DNA of 64,000 nt from Taxillus chinensis (lineage: Eukaryota > Streptophyta > Magnoliopsida > Santalales > Loranthaceae), in contig CM042090.1 in assembly GCA_023512835.1 (NCBI GenBank), forward strand, positions 8,415,343-8,479,342. The letters run 5' to 3'. Below are positions 56,478 to 64,000 of this stretch, piece after piece. The position numbers and the translations under genes are program-made. The notes below the pieces were generated by a model. The model ran no database searches. It saw nothing but the letters and a program-made list of their open reading frames with translations, and was not told the origin of the DNA. How positions within the stretch are numbered: position 1 is the first letter of the stretch; the number at the start of each line of letters is the position of its first letter.

Positions 56478-59000
56478 ATGCCTCTTCCCACCGGAAATAT
56501 GCAGAATCTAGAAGATCCATCAAACCCGTACTATCTCCATCACGCAGAAAATCCAGGCCAAATCCTCGTATCCCAACCCCTTACTGGCGATAATTACCCT
56601 AGTTGGAGCCGCGCAATGATGCTTGCCCTCTTCGCCAAGAACAAACGTGGATTCATTGATGGATCTTTGCCTGAACCGCTCGATGGTGACTCTGTCACTC
56701 TCAATTCATGGAATCGCAACAACGCAATCGTTGTTTCTTGGCTCTTGAACTCCATCTCCAAAGACATCTCGGCAAGCCTTCTCTATACAACGTCTGCCAC
56801 AGCGATTTGGCAGGATCTCAAGGATCGTTTTGAGCAGTCTAATGGTCCCAAGATGTTCCAACTCAGACGAGACTTGATGAACCTCCGACAAGATCGTTCA
56901 TCCATCAGTGTCTATTTCACCAAATTGAAAACAATTTGGGAGGAGCTCAATCATTACCGACCGGCTTGTTCTTGCACTTGTGGGGGTATGAAAAGCATGC
57001 TCGATCATCATGCAACTGAATATGTGCTTTCTTTCTTGATGGGTTTAGATGACACCTATTCCCACATACGGAGCCAAATCCTGCTTATGAAACCAATTCC
57101 CTCTATCAACCATGTGTTTTCTTCTTTAATTCAAGAAGAACAGCACCAACAATTGCGAACCCATTCCTTCATCGATACCCACCCTGGTTCCGTTGCCAAT
57201 GTCGTCCGCACGAACCCGCATCACAGACTTCCCCACGATCAGTCCAGATCTTACGGTTCCACCAATTTTAGGAATCAAGGACGTGACCGTCCGTTTTGTA
57301 CCCACTGCAAGATTTCAGGTCATCTTATTGATAAATGCTACAAAATACATGGCTATCCACCTGGCTACAATGTGAAGAGAAAACCCACCTTGGCTACGAC
57401 ACATCAAGTCTCTGCCCTTGACACCACTTCTGATCATTCCCCTACTCCAGTCACTATTAGTAATCCCATGGAATCTTTTGTTGATAATTTGAGTTTTCAA
57501 GAGTATCAGGATCTGCTGGCTGTAATGTCTACTCATGATATCTCTACCAAGCAGTCAGATGATTGTCAAGTTGGGGTGTGCTTTTCAGCAGGTATGTCCT
57601 CCGTCCTTAACAATAGTCAGTGCTGGGTTGTCGATACTGGAGCAACCAGACACCTTTGTCCCACTGCTAGCCTCTTTGTTTCTCTTCATTCCATTCCCAC
57701 CATCACAGTCCATCTTCCCAATAATTCCCAAACACGCGCCTGTTTTGCCGGTGACATTATACTGAATAAACACATCACCCTCAAAGAGGTTCTATTCATA
57801 CCACAATTCCATATCAACCTGCTCTCCGTTGGAGCCTTCTTGGATAACACCCATCTGACGATGGAATTTTCTTCTGCTGCATTTGTTATCAGAAATCCTT
57901 CCTCACATCACATACTGCAACATGGTACGAAACTTCATGGTCTTTATCTTCTTCAAAATTCTTCCTCCACATTTCCCGAAGATGCACATCTCAATCATCT
58001 CACTGTTTCTACTTGGCACTCACGTTTAGGCCATCCCTCATTCAAAACAATCACTCATCTCAAACATCATCTTCATCTTCCTGAGACAAATTCACCACAT
58101 CTTCCGCCGTGTTACATATGTCCTTTAGCCAAACAAAAGCGTCTCCCATTTCCTTCCCCTAACACCATTGCCACATCTGCTTTCGACTTGGTCCACTGTG
58201 ACACGTGGGGACCTTATCAATCACCATCATACTCTGGCCATTCTTATTTTCTCACTCTTGTTGACGACTACAGTCGTTATACCTGGGTTTATCCACTCAA
58301 ACACAAATCTGAGGCCCTTACCATTGTTCCAGACTTCTTTCGCCTTATTCACACTCAGTTCAACGTAACTATTAAAATTTTCCGCTCTGACAATGCGCCC
58401 GAACTAACCTTTACCACTTTCTTCAAACAGCAAGGTACTTTACACCAATTTTCATGCGTTGAACGACCACAACAGAACTCTGTCGTAGAACGCAAGCACC
58501 AACATCTGCTTAATGTAGCACGCTCCTTACTCTTTCAATCTAAACTTCCCCCCAAATTTTGGTCTGATTGTATCACCACTGCCGTACACTTAATCAATCA
58601 TCTTCCCTCTTTTCTCCTTAATCACCAGACACCCTATTTTCGTTTACATCACACGCAACCTGACTATTCCTCACTCCGTGTATTTGGTTGTCTTGCCTTC
58701 GTATCCACACTTAGCAATCATCGCACAAAATTTCATCCTCGTGCTCGTACTTGCGTGTTTCTTGGTTATCCTGCTGGGTTCAAAGCCTATAAATTCTATG
58801 ATCTCACCACAAAACAAGTCTTCATCTCCCGCGATGCCATCTTTCATGAACGCATCTTTCCATTTCACACAATCACCCCACCGGATCAAGTGCTCGATCC
58901 CTTCCCTGACTTAGTTTTACCACTACCGCCCACACATATTCCTCCAACACCTTCCATACCCATCACTACAACTGCTCCCTCCAACACTGTAACAGTATAG
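56478..59000 (+). CDS. copia gag, protease and integrase (first part of the polyprotein)
   Basis: The start at 56478 (MPLPTGNMQ) suits copia gag better than the earlier in-frame ATG at 56418. In order: gag (UBN2-like) to about 57200, zinc knuckle CX2CX4HX4C at about 57297-57340, protease DTGA near 57633, the pre-integrase motif WHSRLGHPS near 58015 and the integrase core with D (HCDTWG), D (RSDNA) and E (VVERKH), about 58185-58500. The frame stops at TAG 58998-59000. The reading then continues in another frame, so a single one-base change has split the polyprotein. Confidence 0.92.
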   Translation: MPLPTGNMQNLEDPSNPYYLHHAENPGQILVSQPLTGDNYPSWSRAMMLALFAKNKRGFIDGSLPEPLDGDSVTLNSWNRNNAIVVSWLLNSISKDISASLLYTTSATAIWQDLKDRFEQSNGPKMFQLRRDLMNLRQDRSSISVYFTKLKTIWEELNHYRPACSCTCGGMKSMLDHHATEYVLSFLMGLDDTYSHIRSQILLMKPIPSINHVFSSLIQEEQHQQLRTHSFIDTHPGSVANVVRTNPHHRLPHDQSRSYGSTNFRNQGRDRPFCTHCKISGHLIDKCYKIHGYPPGYNVKRKPTLATTHQVSALDTTSDHSPTPVTISNPMESFVDNLSFQEYQDLLAVMSTHDISTKQSDDCQVGVCFSAGMSSVLNNSQCWVVDTGATRHLCPTASLFVSLHSIPTITVHLPNNSQTRACFAGDIILNKHITLKEVLFIPQFHINLLSVGAFLDNTHLTMEFSSAAFVIRNPSSHHILQHGTKLHGLYLLQNSSSTFPEDAHLNHLTVSTWHSRLGHPSFKTITHLKHHLHLPETNSPHLPPCYICPLAKQKRLPFPSPNTIATSAFDLVHCDTWGPYQSPSYSGHSYFLTLVDDYSRYTWVYPLKHKSEALTIVPDFFRLIHTQFNVTIKIFRSDNAPELTFTTFFKQQGTLHQFSCVERPQQNSVVERKHQHLLNVARSLLFQSKLPPKFWSDCITTAVHLINHLPSFLLNHQTPYFRLHHTQPDYSSLRVFGCLAFVSTLSNHRTKFHPRARTCVFLGYPAGFKAYKFYDLTTKQVFISRDAIFHERIFPFHTITPPDQVLDPFPDLVLPLPPTHIPPTPSIPITTTAPSNTVTV

Positions 59001-60829
59001 AACACACTACGACTGATCTCGTCCCTTCATTCCTTCCTGATCCACTCCTCTCAACAGCCCCGGCCGCTACACATAACACCTCTACCACCACCCGTCGCTC
59101 TTCTCGACCAACTCAACCACCTTCATACCTCAAAGACTATCACCATCATATCCTTCAATTCGCCACCACCCCACCTACGGACTCTTTACCTTATCCATTG
59201 TCCCGACATCTTTCCTATGATTCTCTCTCTCCATCTCATCGCCACCTGGCACTGACCGTCTCTACCTCCACTGAACCCACAACCTATCCCGAAGCTGTCA
59301 CATCAGCTCATTGGCGTCAGGCCATGAAAGACGAGTTAGACGCCATGGAGTCCAACCATACATGGACAATCACTCCCCTTCCACCAGGCAAGCATACGAT
59401 CGGCTGCAAATGGACGTATCGCGTCAAATATGATTCCAATGGCTTGATTGAGCGGTACAAAGCACGCCTCGTTGCCAAAGGTTATACCCAACAGGCTGGA
59501 ATTGATTTTTCAGACACCTTCTCCCCTGTGGCTAAGCTTGTCACCGTGCGGGTACTTCTCGCTCTAGCTGCCTCTCAGCGATGGTGTTTAATACAATTAG
59601 ATATTAATAATGCTTTTCTCAACGGTGATCTCCATGAGGAAGTTTATATGGACCTTCCACAAGGCTATCATCCACCCGTAACTCCTCCAGCCTCCACGAC
59701 TCTGGCTTGTCGTCTCAACAAATCCATATACGGTCTTCGCCAGGCTTCACGTCAGTGGTACACAAAGTTTTCCCAGGCAGTGGTGGGTCTCGGCTTCACA
59801 CAGTCCAAAGCTGACTATTCCCTCTTTACTAAAGGGACTGGTTCTACCTTTGTCGCCCTTCTTGTATATGTTGACGATATCATCGTCACCAGCCCATCTA
59901 CTCTGGCCGCAGCCACGTTGAAGACCCAGCTACATGCCTGTTTCAAACTCAAAGACCTCGGCCCTCTTAAATACTTCCTTGGTCTTGAAATTTTGGAGCA
60001 TGAGAATGGCATTTCCTTGTCACAGAGGCATTACACCCTTCAATTGCTGGAGGACACTGGTTATTTGGCTTGTAAACCAGCTCTTACTCCCATGGAACCC
60101 ACTTCGAAACTCAACATGTCTGAGGGGACACCTTTATCAACTGATCTTTGTTCCTCTTATCGGCGATTGGTGGGCAAATTACTTTATCTCACATTAACCC
60201 GTCCTGATATATGTTTTACAGTCCATCGCCTTACCCAATTCTTAGCTACACCACGCACAACCCACCTTCAAGCAGCACATCGCCTCCTTCGTTATCTCAA
60301 AGGTCATCCCGGCCAAGGCCTTTTATTTCCTTCCTCTCCATCTTTCCATCTCCGTGCTTTCTCCGATGCTGATTGGGGTTCCTGTACCGACACACGTCGC
60401 TCCACCACGGGTTTTTGCATCTTCCTTGGTGCCTCTCTCGTCTCTTGGAAAGCAAAGAAGCAGGCAACCGTTTCCCGTTCCTCTGCTGAGGCAGAGTACC
60501 GTGCCATGGCCTCCACCGCTGCAGAACTCATTTGGTTACAGCAATTACTCGCTGATTTTCAGACGCCTGATGCACCCACACCCTCGCTGTTCTGTGACAG
60601 TCAAGCAGCCATTCACATTGCCACTAATCCCATCTTCCATGAACGGACAAAACACATCGAAATCGATTGCCACTTTGTCCGTGATAGGGTGGCGTCTGGC
60701 GCACTTCGACTTTTACCAGTTCGTTCCAATGACCAGCTGGCTGACCTTTTTACAAAACCTTTACCTTCTCCACTCTTGTTGACTTTTCTTCGCAAGATGT
60801 CAGTATATGATGCATACCTGCCATCTTGA
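59001..60829 (+). CDS. copia reverse transcriptase and RNase H (second part of the polyprotein)
   Basis: The frame is open from before 59000 and carries a Ser/Thr/Pro linker (RRSSRPTQPPSYLKDY near 59090), reverse transcriptase from about 59320 (KWTYRVKYDSNG, LDINNAFLNGDL), the catalytic YVDD at 59867-59878 and RNase H from about 60350 (SDADWG, SSAEAEYRAM, ADLFTKPL). No other stop occurs. Apart from the frame change near 58990 the polyprotein is intact. The order integrase before RT is the copia signature. Confidence 0.93.
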
Positions 60830-60836
60830 GGGGGTG

Positions 60837-60967
60837 TATTAGAGACAGTAGGGGCAGTATTGTAATTGCCCAAAGTTGGGTCCTTACACGATACAAATAA
60901 GCCACCACACTTCTGTAATAGACGCATTCAAAATAATGAAATTCTTCTTTCTTTTGTCTTCTTGATA
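60837..60967 (+). repeat. copia 3' LTR
   Basis: About 131 bases, starting TATTAGAGACAG and ending TTGATA before the CAACT duplication. Confidence 0.85.
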
Positions 60968-60972
60968 CAACT

Positions 60973-62440
60973 ATTCAGTGTAAAATGAAACGTGTTTACA
61001 CAACGCGAAACGCGTCTAAATGCGTTTGACGTTATAAGTATTCTAAACAGGTTTTTCTATTTTATCAGAATAGCGTAAAATAACTTAAACATGTTTTAAG
61101 ATCATCCAATCAGCCATGATTTCACAAGAGCCAATTACATAAAATATTTTTGTTTATTCAAATTAAGATTTAAACTTAAACTTAAATTATGCAATCAACA
61201 CAAGTCCTTAATTTTGCCAGTTGTATAAATATTTGTCTATGTAGTTAAATAGAATTTAAATTTTTTTGTAGTTGTATAAATATTATTGTTTAATTAAGTG
61301 ATTAAAAATATTTTATGAATATAAATTTAAATAGAAATATTGACTTCGATAAAATAAAAGTATATTTTTAAATTAAACATATAAGGGCATCTAAATTTAA
61401 TAGAGATCAGCTAAATTGATTAGTTAAATCCTACCGTTTTAATTTAGCTAAAACTACCCCAATAATACTTCATTTATTTTTTACTAAATTATATTTTTTT
61501 CAAATTTGTCCTCTCTCATCTTCAATCAAAATCCCTAATTTTCTGCCCAAATTTCCCTTCAGGCTTCACGACAAAGGCAGATCTCCTTTCCTCCCTTCCT
61601 CCCGCCCCCCCAAGCAACGCTCCCCTCCCGCAGTGGCTCCCTCTCATGCAGACCCAAGGAACGTAGTCGCAAGCCTTCCCGCAACGACTCCCTCCAACAC
61701 AGACCCAACGGCCACCAGTCTAAACAGCAAAGGGAGATCCAAAGCTCCAACCGGCTGGGAGCAACACGAGAGTACACAGGGGCAACGACGTAGAGAGGAA
61801 GGGAAGGGGTGACGCAACGAGAGAGACGAAAAGGGTATTTTACCTACTATATTTTAGCTATCTTTTAGCTTGACTATTAGAGATGCTCAAAGGAAACTAT
61901 AACTAATTAATTAAAGTTTGTTATTAATGAGCTATACAAGTGGGGGAAAGAGTGAAATCATTTTTTAATGCAGACTTTACTTTTATCGTGTTTTTGTTTG
62001 TTTTTTGGAGAAATGAGTTTTTATAAAATAATTTCATTATTTTTGATTTTTTAAGAATAAACAAAATAGTCAAAAAAAATTATCAATAAGAACTATTTTT
62101 TTATTTTTATAAAAACTATATTTTCATTTCTTATTCTTTTTATTATAGCGAGTGGGACGTTGAGTTAAACGCATGACTAACTTGTGCAGAGTGAAGTGAA
62201 TAACCAATCTATGTCAGTCTCACAGTGACAAAATAATATTAAAAAGTCACTTTTAATATTTGTTTAGGATATCTAACAATAATCTAAAAGGGAATAACAA
62301 AATTACCCGCTTGTTTAAGGTCTCTAGCTAGACCTCTTTTAAACTAGGCTCAAACAATGCATGATTGGACTTTATTCTAGTAGTGTACACTTGAGCACAG
62401 TCACATACAACATTCGTATGAGCAATTGGGTGTGGTAATC
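60973..62440. other. AT-rich spacer of unit D downstream region
   Basis: Collinear with 40636-41540 except for the inverted-repeat element at 61385-61888 and a ~60-base insertion near 62350. No gene. Confidence 0.7.
61385..61888. mobile_element. short TIR element, GGGCATCT..AGATGCTC ends
   Basis: The sequence is absent from the matching place in unit C (ACATATAACAAAGG, about 41045). The ends GGGCATCT and AGATGCTC are inverted, with further AGCTAAA/TTTAGCT motifs inside. The middle (61560-61800) is GC-rich and noncoding as far as I can tell. The target duplication is unclear; the superfamily is uncertain (hAT or Mutator-like). Confidence 0.7.
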
Positions 62441-62444
62441 TCTT

Positions 62445-63460
62445 TCACTCCACTCTCAAGTGCACAACCGAGGACACCATCTCAAACATGGTGTCCTCTC
62501 CTTTCATCCTCTCATGGTGGATAGGCAAATCAAATTCCACCGCCTCCACAAATGGGATAGCCATGGTGCAATAATTCATAAGCTTATCATCCACATCAAG
62601 CACAATCACCTCTTGTAAATCAGAAGTAGACTCTTCTATAGCTATCTTCAATTCTTCTAAAATTTGCATATCTTTTGATTCAATGGCTACCTTGAATGTT
62701 GTAGAATAAATTTCCGGAGATGTGCAATCATCATCTAAAAATATAGAATGAATTGGTATGGATGATTGCTGCAAATCTGGAAGTGAACTATGTTCCATCT
62801 CTTCTTTAAAAAATTAAAATCTGCCAATATCACCTCTTCTTTTAAAGATTTTGAATCTGTCCACTCTTGTTGTGCTCTCTTTAAATCCTTGCAACAAGTT
62901 GTCATCTTCAGTTGTAGCTCTCGCAGGGGTAGAGAAATATATGCTGGCAATAGGAAACTTTCAGAAGTAGGTTGTTCCTCAATGATTTCAGCCCTAGCCC
63001 ATTGCAGCATCTCATCTTCATCTATTGTAACAGTCAGATATGTAGTATTACTCTCTTCAGGGGTGTTCATCCACTCATCAAATAATTAGAGCATTTCTGA
63101 ATAATCCTCTGGTGATAAATAGTCTTCAAAAATTTTAGAATTTGCCTTTACTATCTCTGGTTTCATGTTGTCCACTTCATCAATAGTGGCCTGCCCTCCT
63201 TGTACAGAATCTGTCCATGGCTGCTCTATTACAATTTACTGATATTTGAATTATTAAGGAATGTGCAATAGAGTTTGGGGCAGAAGAGCATTGTCTTGGA
63301 TGAAACTAAAGCTTGATGCTGCTTCCTCTTCTTCTGTAACTTCATATTTTGTATGGCCAGCCTCTTCAATTGAAGGATTGGGTATATATTATGCCTGTTT
63401 TCTACCCAAGAATCTCCCACACAGTCTTGGTTAACACTTTCCCAACAACAAGCAATTGAA
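62445..63460 (-). pseudogene. unrecognised duplicated gene or gene fragment, copy 2
   Basis: Second copy of 41547-42601. The 117-residue frame 62798-62445 differs from copy 1 by one residue (Q for R near residue 62). The MNTPEESNTTYLTV frame (63070-62735) reads through into a different frame because of small indels near 62930. The upstream part matches until the copia LTR at 63484 interrupts it. Function not recognised. Confidence 0.4.
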
Positions 63461-63483
63461 TTATCATTAAAACTGGATGTTGT

Positions 63484-63873
63484 TGTTACCGCATGCTATT
63501 TAAAGAAAAGACAAAAAAATATATGGTTGAAATTAAAGAATGATGTTGACCTCTCTTTATTTGGAAACAAATGGGTGGATGATATAAAGTTCTATAACCT
63601 ATAAAAGGGGCAACTCATAAGACATACAAATCATCCCAAAAATTGTATCTCATTGTTGTAGAGAGAAATTGAGAGATTAAGAGAATTCGGTGTGAGAATT
63701 CTTGAATGTGGGTTGTAAGCTTTGTAATTTTTCTTTCCTAGTAAAAGATCGACGACAGCCGGAGACGTAGGCAAAATTGGCCGAACTTCGTTATCAATTT
63801 TGTGTGTCATTTTCTTTGCATTTCCGATATTTACAAATCTAGCAATACGGAAATTTTGCGTAATTTCCTAACA
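63484..63873 (+). repeat. 5' LTR of a second copia element (TNT1-like)
   Basis: Starts TGTTACCGC where homology with unit C (about 42590) ends, and ends CTAACA just before the primer-binding site. A TATA-box-like CTATAAAAGGGG lies at 63599-63610. The other LTR lies outside the window. Confidence 0.8.
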
Positions 63874-63875
63874 AC

Positions 63876-63888
63876 TGGTATCAGAGCC
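63876..63888 (+). other. primer-binding site of the second copia element
   Basis: TGGTATCAGAGCC lies two bases after the LTR; it is complementary to initiator methionine tRNA. Confidence 0.8.
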
Positions 63889-63920
63889 AAGTCGGTGGAA
63901 GCTAGATTCGTATGAGAGCA

Positions 63921-64000
63921 ATGGCCGCAGACGAAGGAAAGGTGAAAATTGAAAAGTTCGATGGTGCGGACTTTGGATTCTCGGAAGATGCAGATCGAAG
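63921..64000 (+). pseudogene. start of copia gag (TNT1-like), cut by window edge
   Basis: ATG at 63921 opens MAADEGKVKIEKFDGADFGF, the usual TNT1-type gag N-terminus. A likely one-base insertion at about 63982 puts the following bases out of the family frame, so this copy may be defective. The rest lies beyond the window. Confidence 0.65.

Larger units (their letters stand above)
56270..60967 (+). mobile_element. Ty1/copia LTR retrotransposon, nearly complete, short LTRs
   Basis: Target duplications CAACT lie at 56265-56269 and 60968-60972. LTRs of about 130 bases (56270-56399 and 60837-60967) are identical except for the last ~10 bases. A purine-rich tract (TTGAGGGGG, about 60827-60834) precedes the 3' LTR. 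The LTRs start TATTAG, not the usual TG, and no standard primer-binding site follows the 5' LTR. Unit C is uninterrupted at the matching place (about 40636). Near-identical LTRs mean a recent insertion, after C and D split. Confidence 0.92.

Overview
This window comes from a plant nuclear genome, almost certainly a eudicot. It carries intron-less CC-NBS-LRR resistance genes, Ty3/gypsy and Ty1/copia retrotransposons, PIF/Harbinger-, MULE- and hAT-type elements, GT-AG introns and long AT-rich spacers. I cannot name the species. The locus is a disease-resistance (NLR) cluster built by repeated segmental duplication of one composite unit.

The ancestral unit reads left to right: an AT-rich arm of about 1.5-2 kb; a small two-exon gene on the + strand that encodes an acidic, helical, plastid-type hypothetical protein; a truncated NBS relic on the - strand; an 11-bp-arm hairpin; a PPR-protein relic on the - strand; and a full-length NLR on the - strand. 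Four versions are present. Unit A (about 3.2-12.9 kb) is capped on the left by a gypsy insertion and ends in NLR-1, which has a frameshift and a 5' end lost in low-quality sequence. Unit B (about 15.8-22.4 kb) has only a decayed NLR. Unit C (about 30.0-42.6 kb) has an intact 1441-residue NLR. Unit D (about 45.9-63.5 kb) has an intact 1412-residue NLR. Comparing units gives empty sites for several transposons. A gypsy element sits at the left edge of A, a PIF-type element in the arm of D, and a nearly intact copia element and a short inverted-repeat element downstream of NLR-D. A second copia (TNT1-type) element begins at the right edge.

Between units B and C (22.6-28.2 kb) lies a nest of inverted-repeat elements. 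Two of them carry pieces of host genes: a nucleobase-ascorbate transporter C-terminus and a mitochondrial-type ribosomal protein L14 fragment, as in Pack-type transposons. Between C and D (42.6-45.9 kb) lie retrotransposon-like sequence, a decayed hAT transposase and an LTR-like block.

Only NLR-C and NLR-D look like functional resistance genes. Their promoter and coiled-coil regions are nearly identical, but they differ in the nucleotide-binding region (a glutamine tract in D), an acidic tract (C) and the number of 24-residue terminal LRRs (three in C, two in D). This pattern fits an actively diversifying NLR family. I saw no rRNA, tRNA or CRISPR features.
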